35,266 nt of DNA from NCBI GenBank assembly GCA_030426765.1, contig JAUHXV010000034.1, positions 1 through 35,266 of the forward strand, read 5' to 3'. Below are positions 19,401 through 28,400 of this stretch, piece after piece. Numbering within the stretch: the stretch's first letter is position 1; each line of letters begins with the position of its first letter. The translations under genes and the position numbers were made by a program. The notes beneath the pieces were generated by a model. The model was not told the origin of the DNA. It saw only the letters and a list, made by a program, of their open reading frames with translations, and did not search any database. This DNA comes from Bacteroidia bacterium (GTDB taxonomy: Bacteria; Bacteroidota; Bacteroidia; Chitinophagales; Saprospiraceae).

Positions 19401-20869
19401 ATACACCACCAGGATCTAATCCGGCGACGATTACACCTCCCGCTACCTTTAATGCAACGATGGCGGATGCAGGTTCGTACACAGTGCAATACACAGTTTC
19501 CGGTTTGGCTGCCTATTGTGATGCTGATGTATCGACGGATATTACAGTTCTCAGAACTCCCGAAGCAGGTATTGCTGATATGCCACCAGTATTCTGTGCC
19601 GGAGAAAATCAGGTTGTAAATCTTTCAACACTGTTGATTGGAGCCGATGCAGGCGGGCAGTGGATGGAGTCATCTCAATTCCCGAGTACAGGTGGCGCGT
19701 TCGACATGAATGCGGGAACCTTTACTGTGGTTAATCAGGTGCCAGGCACCTATACATTTGATTATATCATTATGGGAGCCGGACCTTGCCCGGATGACAT
19801 GACAACGGTTGAAGTGGTCATCGAAGCTAACCCAGTCGCAGATGCCGGAAGTACAAGCACATTAGATTGTACTATGCCGACTACGCAAATCGGAGGCAGT
19901 GGCACCAGCACAGGTGGAGACTTTATGCACACGTGGACAACGGTGGATGGTATGCTTTCCAATGCTAATCAACCCATCGCTACAGCTGAAGCAGCCGGAA
20001 CCTATGTACTGACCGTGGTCAATATTCTGACCGGTTGTTCTGCTACAGATCAGGTGGTAATTGATCAGGTAGGAACATTCCCGACTGCTGTTGACATGCT
20101 GGTGCAGTCACCAAATTGTGAGGGTGATCCGCCAGGATCCATGCAGGTCCTTTCCGTGACCGGTGGAACAGAGCCATACTCCTATTCACTAAATGGTGCA
20201 CCGGATGTTGCATCACCAGTCTTTAGTAATCTACCGGCTGGAGATTATACACTTGAGGTGACGGATGCCATCGGATGTAAAATCAGCGATACTTTCTCAA
20301 TATCTGAACTCGTAGTTGTAGATGTATCCATTATAAACTTTTCAGGAGATACACTGGTCTATGACTTAGGGGATTCTATTAGATTTAGCTATGAGTATAT
20401 CGGATCAACTGTGATTCCTGATTCTCTGGTGTGGAAGTTGGGCGATAGTGTGGTTTGCATCAATTGCGAGTTTCTGGAAATGGAAGCTTATCTGGCGAGT
20501 GTGATCACATTGGAAGCCTATGATGTTCGAGGATGTCTGGCAACAGATGTTATAGCCTTCCAGGTGGTGCGCAACAGAGATGTCTACATACCAAATGTAT
20601 TCAGTCCAAACGGAGATGGCCTGAATGATATGTTTACACTCTATTCAGATGCTGATGTTGTAGAAATTACGGTCATGCAGATATATTCACGCTGGGGTGA
20701 ACTGGTCTTTAGTAAAGAAGGCTTCCTGCCAAATGATGAAACCATCGGATGGGATGGAACCTTTGACGGAGAGCATCTCAACCCGGGTGTGTATGTATAT
20801 CGCATAGCGGTCAGATATGGAGATGATTTTACGAAGGATTTTGCGGGAGACGTCACCATCATCCGATAA
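13403..20869 (+). CDS. Giant secreted modular protein with T9SS type B sorting domain (2488 aa)
   Basis: An exported protein of 2488 residues. The signal peptide is residues 1-20. Residues 24-711 hold five related beta-rich repeats of about 140 residues (each with a motif like NVWFSFVAQG and a paired-cysteine pattern), like pre-peptidase C-terminal domains. Residues 712-959 are a cysteine-rich uncharacterised domain with an EF-hand-like loop (DFDGNGSLD, 822-830). About 11 PKD/Ig-like repeats of 70-85 residues follow (1055-1870), each with Y-x-W-S, G-x-Y-x-V-T-V and G-C. Further Ig-like modules and a SprB-like repeat (TGGTEPYSYSLNGAP) precede the C-terminal domain (2394-2488), which begins VYIPNVFSPNGDGLNDMF. 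That is the type B sorting signal for T9SS, so the protein is surface-anchored or released. No enzymatic domain was recognised. Adhesin or matrix component is the likeliest role. Confidence 0.93.
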   Translation: MRTRLFLLCFCVGSYLFSVAQPSNNPCGMATPIADLDGTCITSEDMMLATEDIGPGSCTVGNNENVWFSFVAQGVSAEITVTDLIGTPEITLVEFPNTPCSGADAQEIDCATGTELITDNTLTIGNTYYVMVAFSNNADGFFDICIDNPEPAPNDACITATPLTILDDACYNSNNDFPSTDVLIPGCFMGSTYNVWFSFVAEGVSLDVHIPTGGPGVSQVAVIDFATNCVAAGATTLGCATGTNHIVLDNVLTIGDLYYIVVGFQNSDFDGNGIGDFELCVDNPVPAVNDDCDDAIVIPPSVLSDPDNCYTEINGEDLNNDWPSTDVGLFGCWDPDFSTNVWFSFVAQGPDIQITIDPSFPEDAQLALVEFTGGPCEIAGAVLIRCVTGNYLEHNDELVIGNTYYIAVGFDDDAVGDYCMNVFNPVPPPNDLPCDAIALPTDGSCEDGTTIYASSENYFVPGSCQSNVESTVWYTLGLDDPDNVGFELDFSFINAPNGATVNIILWEVPDCNQPGTIEFFHCGAPPSDILEWGPIDENTTYYLSVSTSTANEADFSLCVDEVPPCFENDICEEAELIPDVISDMAFVCVEGCNLFADPEIFNNTCEIGTFPTVWFQVQTDGAATLMNIQVTSEDFDAPTISLFWQTTDCDALTPVPLTTSNLPCVVGSNGEAEAFGSDVGASSIYYIAVSSLNNVGGDFEICVNTISSASNCVTSRDIEITGRSANGPLEGPFFPGETVSVCMNVDSYTAANNGCQWFQGLIPVFGNGWDPSSFDPDGQPLNATVNGNPIPQANNGLYGVSQWDWFTDVDYHHDHVFYQLGDFDGNGSLDMCNILYDPDCPNTGGLMGGCCNPCWGSPLGTILPGGWFAYGINGSCPDPGPPIRVDWGDGNSCGGGMGPWAFCFDLNVREYPDCLEDASTMTLSLGFFTTADGETGAWTGSASVCALDQPAFVTLPMCCSELMEGFDMLDPICSGQQMVYVIDEPDVDYWEWTVDAGGVTGATEGSGGPGTTIINTLTNNGSDPEIVTYTFLGFAGGACPVFQKEVTIEVFPRIMVTLEPMVMCATPLEPYEIIPEVTGGSGNYEFLWSPGGETTPSIMVSNPVNGTLYRVTVNDEVGCFGTASMAISVYTTFPVEIDAPITEQCIQEGSITLEASAMGGIDPYDFEWTLPDQTNQMTELITTELTGEHLVIVTDSEGCIGKDSVEIEFFPTPEVYIDAVDGALAICEGQSTELAGVASMGTSPYIYEWETPEGPESGKNIEAFTPGIYIVTVEDSHGCTNSAEIEIEAQPEPMPDLGPDLIVCDFEDPVELVVTPEFEDYSWSVGSGADGLQSIEVYNAGIYTVTVTNEYGCTGDVSMEILTFPQPPFVMPDTFEYCPGSSVTIDADDYGGPWDNYIWLQCPLCINEITIDQEGIYTVIVYDYNGCTATQQFEVIENSSIDPGLQGDDILCTGETITLTADPGFVSYAWSPNAGGSTTNTADVTSIGQYYVTVVDDEGCIGVDSMTIVSGDFTASIDGPTAICENVLATITAQPAGGTYLWSNAAVTQSIMVDDGTHSVTVTSSDGCTSEASITIIETPFVPVITGKDSICQTSESTILDAGGPYASYTWSANAGAATTQTVTVSSPGTYTVTIVDVSGCVGTAGFTVANFPVPFVSIMGSPDFCVGGSTQMTATAGYPSYEWNTAETTPSITINTAGPYNVMVTDVNGCTNTAATTVNDPYQETVEINGSFVFCPGDQATLEVPAGYASVLWSTGETSDLINVSTEGEVSVIVVDTDGCIAYDTVMTEANALLSPNITGVSTICDNGSTTLNAGAGFDNYIWSANAGGAITQTVTVNGAGVYYVTVSSNAGCMGVDSFEVTAFTSPSATVTPTATACDVQEPGGPTTIIDFTSLVTAGDMGGNWVQNSGPSTVNLGSLTMVNFDGLNPGTYTFTYTTASAVPPCMDQSYTLTVTIEDCGCPQMLLNTPPDLCNELGTLNLNSLVDPGTPSGGTWMITNTPPGSNPATITPPATFNATMADAGSYTVQYTVSGLAAYCDADVSTDITVLRTPEAGIADMPPVFCAGENQVVNLSTLLIGADAGGQWMESSQFPSTGGAFDMNAGTFTVVNQVPGTYTFDYIIMGAGPCPDDMTTVEVVIEANPVADAGSTSTLDCTMPTTQIGGSGTSTGGDFMHTWTTVDGMLSNANQPIATAEAAGTYVLTVVNILTGCSATDQVVIDQVGTFPTAVDMLVQSPNCEGDPPGSMQVLSVTGGTEPYSYSLNGAPDVASPVFSNLPAGDYTLEVTDAIGCKISDTFSISELVVVDVSIINFSGDTLVYDLGDSIRFSYEYIGSTVIPDSLVWKLGDSVVCINCEFLEMEAYLASVITLEAYDVRGCLATDVIAFQVVRNRDVYIPNVFSPNGDGLNDMFTLYSDADVVEITVMQIYSRWGELVFSKEGFLPNDETIGWDGTFDGEHLNPGVYVYRIAVRYGDDFTKDFAGDVTIIR
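13470..15535 (+). repeat. Five tandem pre-peptidase-like domain repeats
   Basis: Protein-level repeats of about 135-145 residues, with starts near residues 24, 154, 289, 430 and 568. Each has N-D-x-C near its start, an x-VWFSF-x (or VWYTL, VWFQV) strand, a conserved paired cysteine and a T-Y-Y strand near the end. They are diverged at DNA level. Confidence 0.75.
16560..19020 (+). repeat. Array of about 11 PKD/Ig-like repeats
   Basis: Coding repeats of 210-255 bases. Each copy carries Cys near its start, Y-x-W-S/T, a T-T-Q-T or T-x-S strand, G-x-Y-x-V-T-V and an x-G-C close. DNA of neighbouring copies is similar but not identical. Confidence 0.7.
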
Positions 20870-20940
20870 TGAAATATTGAAAAAGACAATACAGGCTTAG
20901 CAAAACCTAAAAGATTTTACTTGCCCATTTCTCTTGTTTT

Positions 20941-20970
20941 GAGCCCTCCCTTCCAAACGGAGGGCTCTTT
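20941..20970 (+). terminator. Hairpin terminator after the first giant gene
   Basis: GAGCCCTCC (20941-20949) pairs perfectly with GGAGGGCTC (20959-20967) around a 9-base loop. It is followed by only three T's, and lies 72 bases after the stop codon. The short T-run makes it a moderate rather than strong terminator. Confidence 0.7.
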
Positions 20971-21074
20971 CGTAAATAGGACTCGTAAAAGTTGGCAGAA
21001 CATATACTGTGGTTTTTCTACTTTTACAGTATTGAGAGAATAACCTGTAAGAACACCATTAACCGAACACACCA

Positions 21075-24000
21075 TTGCGTCAGAATAAACTAAAAAGGGG
21101 CATTTTTCTACTCATATTCGCAGCCATTACCATGTCTGCGGGCCAAACTCTTGCGCAATGCACGTATGATGTTCAAACTCCAATACCTGACAACGGCACG
21201 CTCAATATCGACCTGATCGTTTCAGGTCTCGTCAATGGCGATTTATCGAGCCCCGCGCAGGGTATTTGTGGTGTTGAAATTCATTTCGACCATGAATATT
21301 TGGGTGATCTGACAGTCACGTTGATATCACCGGATGGCACTTCAGTGGGTCTGATAGGGCCGGTAACCACCGCAATTACTCCTACCAATCTTTCAAACTG
21401 GGATATTGATTTTGTGCCCTGTGCTTCTGCAGCGGCTCCTGACGCAGGTTTCACATCGATGTGGTCAAACCTTCAGCCCTGGCAGGCACTGACTCCCTAT
21501 TCCGGAACCTACCACCCCAATACCGGTTGTCTTGAAGATTTTGATTCAGGTTCTGCCAATGGATTATGGCAGGTAGTGATCGAAGACCATGAAGCATTGC
21601 AATTGGGTACACTTCTGGAGGTGACACTTGTTTTTTGTGATCCCACAGGGCTAAACTGTTTGCTATGTGAACCAAATGCAGGCACACTCACACCTTCCGC
21701 GTGGAGTATCTGTTCGGGTGAGAATATCCAATCTTCCGATATCATGGTTGATTTTGGAGGACCTCAGCCCTCACCTTTAGTATACAGTTATGAATACATT
21801 TTTACCAGCGGAAATACAATCCTCCAGACCGGAAATAATTTTTCAATTACACCACCGGTTGGAAACTATCAAATCTGTGGTTTAAGTTATTTGACAGCAG
21901 ATTCTGCCACCATCAATACATTGATCGCGAGCGACGATTTTGATTTGTTGTCCCAGGCAGTGGCCGACGGAGTGGTATGTGCTGATCTAACGTCATCTTG
22001 TATTTCACTTGAGGTCAGTGGCAGACCCGATACCATACTGGTGACCACCGACTTGTGCGGAGGCGAAGTGTTTTCATATGGTGGGCAGGATTATTTTACA
22101 GATGGCGTCTTCTATCAGATACATGACGGACCGGGTTTGTGTGATACAGTGCATGAGATAAGAATCTCTCCTCGTATGCTGACCGTACAGGTTCCGATCC
22201 CTGATACTTTGTTTTGTGGAATGGGGGATGTGTCGATTACCTCCATTCCCTCCGGAGGTCCGGGGCCCTTTACATATCAATGGTCTACTATCAATGGTAA
22301 TATCACCTCTCCAACTAACGGATCATCAATTACAGTAAATCAGTCAGGACAATATTTTGTCGAAGTGTCAGACGGTGTATGTGAAGGCATGGGAAGTGGA
22401 AATGTGATTCCTGGTCCAGGGTTTCCTCAAGTAGTAGTGTCAGGAGGCACGATCACCTGTACCAATCCGGTAGTTAATCTTCAGCCAATTTTTTCTCCTG
22501 CCAGTGCTACAGTAGCATGGACAGGACCAATGGGATTTAGTTCTAATCAACCGAATATAGGGGTTAGTGTTCCTGGCAATTATACACTGGTGATTACAAA
22601 TGCCGCCGGGTGTATCACCTCGCGTGCGGTATCCGTAGCCATTGATACCATGACAAGGACACCATCGATTCAGATCGTGGATATGAATTGCCAGACTATG
22701 ATTGCTACGCTGGGAACCAATTTTTCAAAATTTGAAGTGGAGTATGCATGGAACGGTCCGAATGGATATTTTTCGAACTCATGGCGGCCGGGGATTACAA
22801 CCCCGGGATTGTATACGCTGACCGCAACATTTCCGAACGGATGTGTTCGCACGGGTTCCTTTGTATTTAATGGGGATTTTACGATCCCTGATATTCAGAT
22901 GCCTCCTGATGACACGCTGAACTGTAATGAAATTATTACCCTCACTGCTTCTTCAGCCACGCCGGGTTCAGTTTTTTCATGGACGGGGCCTGACAATTTC
23001 AGTATTATGCAGGCCTCGATAATGGTTGATCAGGAAGGACTGTATTCGGCTGTCGTGATTGCACCCAACGGGTGCAGAAATTTTGGCGATGTGGATGTTT
23101 TTCAGGGAGATGATATTTTTGATTTTACAAAAATTCGGGATACGCTGACCTGCGCGGAACCGATTGGGACAATTGGAGTGGTCACTACTGGTGCTGACAT
23201 TTTCGATTGGTTAAATTACACAGGTCCTGGAGATGATCAGCCTATGATTCAGGTTGATCAGGGTGGTACCTATACCATTCGGATGACGGATTCCAATTCC
23301 GGTTGTGTCGTGGTGGCGAATATCAGAGTCATCGAGGATTTCGCCTTGCCGGCATTCAGTTATACTGTAGATACAGTCACTTGCCTTGAGCCGGTGGCAG
23401 AATTTAATTTTATTCCTGCCGCGGGTGTCAACTATGCTTCTGTTTTTTGGGAGCTTCCCGATTTGTCTATCGTTCAGGATGTTTCACTGATGTCTTCAAT
23501 TCCCGGAATGTACAAGCTTACAGCAATCGGGGTGAATGGATGTCAGTTGGTCAGAAGCTTCGATCTTCCATTTGATACACTACGTCCTTTCCTGATTCTG
23601 GAGGCGGATACGCTCATATGCCGCGATTCGGTGATGGTTATAGCTCAATCGCTCGATTCAGTTTCCACGCTGCAATGGAGTGGACCGGGGATTGTGGAAA
23701 CAAATGATTTTGTTGCGCTTGTGGACGAGGCTGGCTGGTACCACCTGTCAGCTGCAGGGCCAAATGGATGCCCAGCTGAATTGGATATACTGGTTGATAG
23801 TAATTTCGTTCTGCCTGCCTATACTTTGACCCATGATACATTGGAATGTGGAGAAGATGCGCTGATGATGGTCGATCCTGTACTGACAGGAAATCAGTTT
23901 CGTTGGTTTGATCCGGGCAGTCTCCTGATTTCGACGGACACGTTCGTTACAGTCAATCAACCGGGTGTTTACACAGTGGAAATAGAAGGGCCCAACCAAT

Positions 24001-25304
24001 GTATTGCATTTGATACGGTTCGACTGGATTCACTGGACTATCCTGACATTGCGATCCGGACAGATACATTTACCTGCACGATTGATATGGTCAATATTGA
24101 AGCACTGACAGATCTTGTGCAAAATTCAATAGCCTGGACAGATTTGTCCACTGATACCATTAGTTTGCTTCCGGTACTATCAGTTTCTGACCCCGGTCCC
24201 TATGTGTTATCCGTGACAGGCCCTAATAATTGCACCAGTCTGGATACCATCTCTGTGCCCTATGACACACTTGCCCCCACAGCTGTGATCCAGCAGATAG
24301 GTGATGTGCGCTGTCAGGAAAGGCAAATTTTGCTTGATGGCAATTCTTCACAGCCCGCACCACTTGGTTATACATGGTCTACCGTGAATGGCACTATTCT
24401 TAGTGATCCATCTGCAAATACGGTTGATATTCTCGATACCGGTATGTATGTGCTGTCAGTGATCCACCTGCACAATGGATGCACAGATTCGGATAGTCTT
24501 TTAGTGATCGAACATCCGGATGCAATTACAGATGCAGACCTGACGATTATATCTCCCAGATGTCATGGTGAAGGCAATGCCTCTATCGAGGTCGATGGTC
24601 TTGCGGGAGGTGTTGGTATGATCAACTATCAGTTAAACGCCGGACCTCTTCAACCCTCTCCGCTGTTTGAAAACCTGAGCGCTGGTACATATGTGTTGAC
24701 GGTCATTGATCAGGCCAATTGTGTGTTTGACACGCTGGTGCAGATCGATACGTCCATCGTTTTTTCTGTAGATGCAGGACCGGATATCGAAATCTATATT
24801 GGAGAAACTGCGAATCTGGAAGGGATGACGGATTTGTCGGTTGATCATATAGCCGGAAATGCATGGCGCGAATATGGCACTACCATCTGTACGGATTGCG
24901 AGATGCATGAAGTCAGTCCGCTTGAAACTACCGCCTACAGTTTCGAAGTCACGTCCACTTCCGGATGTGTCCTATCGGATGCGATGAACGTGTACGTCCT
25001 GGATCAGGCCAGATTTTATATTGCTAATGTGTTTTCACCTAATGGAGATGGGATAAATGATATCATCAACCTGAACAGTACCGGAGGGATTGAAACGGTG
25101 GTCCAATGGGTCATTTTTGACCGCTGGGGCAATGCTGTTTTTGGTGCCACCAACTTCGATCCGATGGATGCATCTGTATTTTGGGACGGAAGAACTTCCA
25201 CGGGAGACTTTCCGAACCCTGGAGTTTTTCCTTATGTGATTGAATTTCAGCTTATTAGTGGTAAAAGGAGAGTTCACCACGGTGAGATAACGCTATTGCG
25301 GTAA
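21075..25304 (+). CDS. Giant secreted protein with P-domain and T9SS type B sorting domain (1409 aa)
   Basis: An exported protein of 1409 residues starting at TTG 21075. A TAA at 21060-21062 in the same frame and the lack of any ATG before residue 20 make TTG the only start giving a complete signal peptide (1-27, cleavage near TLA/Q). Residues 29-198 match a proprotein-convertase P-domain-like beta sandwich (HEYLGDLTVTLISPDGT, and GLWQVVIEDH near the end), often found in secreted Bacteroidota proteins. About ten Ig-like repeats of 75-90 residues follow (375-1150), most with Cys, F-x-W-x-GP and a P-N-G-C motif. A SprB-like repeat lies near 1152-1225, then a C-T-D-C module. The C-terminal domain (1313-1409) starts RFYIANVFSPNGDGINDI, a type B sorting signal. 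No catalytic domain was seen, so this is likely structural or adhesive. Confidence 0.9.
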   Translation: MRQNKLKRGIFLLIFAAITMSAGQTLAQCTYDVQTPIPDNGTLNIDLIVSGLVNGDLSSPAQGICGVEIHFDHEYLGDLTVTLISPDGTSVGLIGPVTTAITPTNLSNWDIDFVPCASAAAPDAGFTSMWSNLQPWQALTPYSGTYHPNTGCLEDFDSGSANGLWQVVIEDHEALQLGTLLEVTLVFCDPTGLNCLLCEPNAGTLTPSAWSICSGENIQSSDIMVDFGGPQPSPLVYSYEYIFTSGNTILQTGNNFSITPPVGNYQICGLSYLTADSATINTLIASDDFDLLSQAVADGVVCADLTSSCISLEVSGRPDTILVTTDLCGGEVFSYGGQDYFTDGVFYQIHDGPGLCDTVHEIRISPRMLTVQVPIPDTLFCGMGDVSITSIPSGGPGPFTYQWSTINGNITSPTNGSSITVNQSGQYFVEVSDGVCEGMGSGNVIPGPGFPQVVVSGGTITCTNPVVNLQPIFSPASATVAWTGPMGFSSNQPNIGVSVPGNYTLVITNAAGCITSRAVSVAIDTMTRTPSIQIVDMNCQTMIATLGTNFSKFEVEYAWNGPNGYFSNSWRPGITTPGLYTLTATFPNGCVRTGSFVFNGDFTIPDIQMPPDDTLNCNEIITLTASSATPGSVFSWTGPDNFSIMQASIMVDQEGLYSAVVIAPNGCRNFGDVDVFQGDDIFDFTKIRDTLTCAEPIGTIGVVTTGADIFDWLNYTGPGDDQPMIQVDQGGTYTIRMTDSNSGCVVVANIRVIEDFALPAFSYTVDTVTCLEPVAEFNFIPAAGVNYASVFWELPDLSIVQDVSLMSSIPGMYKLTAIGVNGCQLVRSFDLPFDTLRPFLILEADTLICRDSVMVIAQSLDSVSTLQWSGPGIVETNDFVALVDEAGWYHLSAAGPNGCPAELDILVDSNFVLPAYTLTHDTLECGEDALMMVDPVLTGNQFRWFDPGSLLISTDTFVTVNQPGVYTVEIEGPNQCIAFDTVRLDSLDYPDIAIRTDTFTCTIDMVNIEALTDLVQNSIAWTDLSTDTISLLPVLSVSDPGPYVLSVTGPNNCTSLDTISVPYDTLAPTAVIQQIGDVRCQERQILLDGNSSQPAPLGYTWSTVNGTILSDPSANTVDILDTGMYVLSVIHLHNGCTDSDSLLVIEHPDAITDADLTIISPRCHGEGNASIEVDGLAGGVGMINYQLNAGPLQPSPLFENLSAGTYVLTVIDQANCVFDTLVQIDTSIVFSVDAGPDIEIYIGETANLEGMTDLSVDHIAGNAWREYGTTICTDCEMHEVSPLETTAYSFEVTSTSGCVLSDAMNVYVLDQARFYIANVFSPNGDGINDIINLNSTGGIETVVQWVIFDRWGNAVFGATNFDPMDASVFWDGRTSTGDFPNPGVFPYVIEFQLISGKRRVHHGEITLLR
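22195..24520 (+). repeat. Array of about ten Ig-like repeats in the second giant protein
   Basis: Coding repeats of about 230-270 bases. Copies share D-T-L-x-C at the start, W-x-GP in the middle and G-x-Y-x-L then P-N-G-C or a variant near the end. Confidence 0.65.
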
Positions 25305-25445
25305 GCGAAATTACACAAACGTGTATCTATAATACTGAATGTCGCCTGAATGACCCTTTTTTATTGGTTGAAGGTGTTCTTCAGGGATATATTATTTTGT
25401 TAATTTTACCTCTCAAGTCATACGAGATTTTTAAACACTACCTAA

Positions 25446-28400
25446 ATGAATTCACCCAGAATTTCCCTCTTTGCATTGCTGGCATGTTGTTTGGCTATGT
25501 TGTTTTTTGTGTCTGATGTCCATGCTCAGTGTAACCCGGAAGAGGGTGGAGCGACCTGTCAGGAGGCTCCTTTAGTTTGTCTGAATAACTTATGCGACGC
25601 CACTGAGGATAATCCTCCGGATGGTGCATACAGTGGGTGGTGTGGTCCAAATACGGCCATTCACAACCCCCAGTATTTTGAGTTTATTGCCACCTCGACA
25701 GATGTCTTCTTTTCTGTTACAGTGGGAGAGTGCAGTGGAGGACAGAACGCCATTCAGGCGGCGATCATCGATGCTTGTCCCTGGCAAGGATCACCGAATG
25801 TACTTGACTGTACACCTGGAACACCTGAGGGAGGGACATTTACGTTACAGGCTTCCGGTCTGGTGATTGGCCAATCGTATTGGCTGGTTTTTGACGGAAG
25901 TGCCGGATCTCAGTGCGACTACACCATTGATGTGGCTACAGGGATTTATGAACCGGTTCTTGAAAATGATCTGGAAACAGTTTCAATCGATCCCGATTAC
26001 GTGTGTCAAGGGTATAATGATCTGCAGTTGACCGCAGAACCAGAAGCTGTGGGTGCACACGGATATTGGTGGGTACCTGAATGGGCTCCGACCGATACGA
26101 CAGAGACAACTGATCCTTTTGCAACGTTTTCCATTCCACCGGATCTGGATGCAGGGGTATATGAAATCTGTGTGCGTGCCTTTAGCGGTTGTGATACCAT
26201 GGATTTTGAATTGTGTATTGATGTTGAAGTATATGAGATTCCCGATGAAATAAAAGAGCCTGAGACATTCTGCCCTGAAGAATTCCCTTTCCAATGGGGT
26301 AGTGTAAACATCTCCGGGCCAGGTGAGTATTTTCAAAACTTCACCACAGCAGAAGGATGCTCCTTCGACAGTAGCTGGGTTGTGGAAGAATATCCCGAAG
26401 TCCCTCTCGGTCTTTTAGATACACTTCATTGTGAAGGCACTTTGTTTTATGAGGGAGAAACCTATGACTCCCCCGGAACATATCTGCTCGAGTATCCGGG
26501 CATGGGGTTGAATGGTTGTGACTCATCTGCAGAACTTACCCTGACTTTAGCCGATCTGGATGCATTTTTAGAACTCTCTTGTGAAAACGGTGAGTTTGTG
26601 CTGACGGTGCTTATCCAGGAGTTAATTCCATTTAATGCCGATGTCGAATACGAATGGTATGAAAGTGGTATTCTGATTTCTACTGAAGAACAACTCTACA
26701 CCCTCACAGGGGGTGTCTACGAAGTTGTCGTTCGTGTCATCACACCTGCTGGTGAATGTCAGTTTCCGCTGGATGTATTTGCGTTTAATGCAGAAGACTA
26801 TCAGCCGGATCCACCAAATTTAGGATTTGTAGATACACTTATATGCGCACAATCAGGAGTGTTCTTTGAAGTCATCGAAGATCCTTTTGATCCATTGGAA
26901 TATGTGTGGAGTACAACGGGCAACGTGCCTATTTTCCAGGATGGTTCTAATATCGCCGAATTTGACTTTTCAAATTCAGGTCCCGCTGAGATATGTGTGT
27001 ATGCGATCAATGAATGCGGAAATGGACCTACTACTTGCTTCCAGGTCGATATCAAACCTGCTCCTGAAGCGAGTTTTACTTACGAACCTATGGTGTGTGA
27101 AGATTCTACAACCGTGATCACCTTTACGGGTAGTGCAGGTCCAAACGCAGAAGTAACCTGGAATTTTAATAATCCAACGACCATCATGGGATCGGGACTC
27201 GGACCTTATACACTAAGTTGGGGTACTTCCGGACCGAAAACGGTTTCTGTAGAAGTAATCGAGCCTGGTTGTGACACTGCATTCTTTTCACAGGTAATTG
27301 ATGTGAGTACGTTGGTGACACCAGTGGTCAACTGCTCCTCTACCTTGTCTTCAGTCACGTTTGACTGGCCTGATGTAGCAGGTGCCAGTGGTTACCTAGT
27401 TTCAATTAATGCAGGACCTGCGATGCCCGCTGCCATGAGTGAATGGACGGAATCAGGTCTGGCGCCAGGTACCATGGTGAATATGACATTGACGATCATA
27501 AGCGGCGGTCCTTGCCCGGATATCGTCATTGATGCGCAATGTACAGCTGTGGATTGTCCTCCACCTGATGTCGATATCATGGGGCAGGATAGTGCATGTC
27601 TTAATAATCCGGCGATTATAGATTTAGAAGTCACAGTGAATGGCAATCCTGATAATGGTACCTGGGCCGGCCCCGGAATCATTGATGCCATGGAAGGTTT
27701 GTTTGATCCCGCAGTAGCAGGATCTGGTGTACATCAGGTAACGTATACTACAACTGCCTCAGGATGTCCGTTTATCGAACCCTACACGATGACCGTGTTT
27801 GATTCCATTACCGCAGATTTTGTGTTAGATCCGGTGATCTGTATTACAGATGAAGCCACATTAACGTATACAGGAAATGCATCACCACCGGCGATGTTTA
27901 ACTATAATTTCGGAACTGCGAATGTTGTTTCCGGATCAGGTCCCGGACCATATCAACTTAGTTGGCCGGGAACCGGTACTAAAACCGTACGCCTTCAGAT
28001 TTCTGAAAACGGGTGTATGTCGGATCTGATCAGCCACACCGTTGATGTGGGTGCTACCCTCAATGCGCCAACGATCAATTGTTCGCCGAATACAAGCGGC
28101 ATTTTGTTCTCCTGGATAATTGATCCGGCAGCAGCATCTTATTCCGTGAATACGCTGGTCGGTCCTCCCGGAACACCAATTGGTACAGACAGTCTTGAAT
28201 TTACCGGCCTTAATCCAGGTGATCCTGTAATGATCGAAATCGTTACGGTCTCCGCGGGTCCATGTCCGGATAGAAGAGATACATTGGAATGTATCGCCCG
28301 GGAATGTCCAATGCCAGATATCACCGTGACCCCGGTAGACCCAATATGTTTATATCCGGGCACCGGAACGGTCAATCTTGAAGTTGAAGTAGAGAATGGC

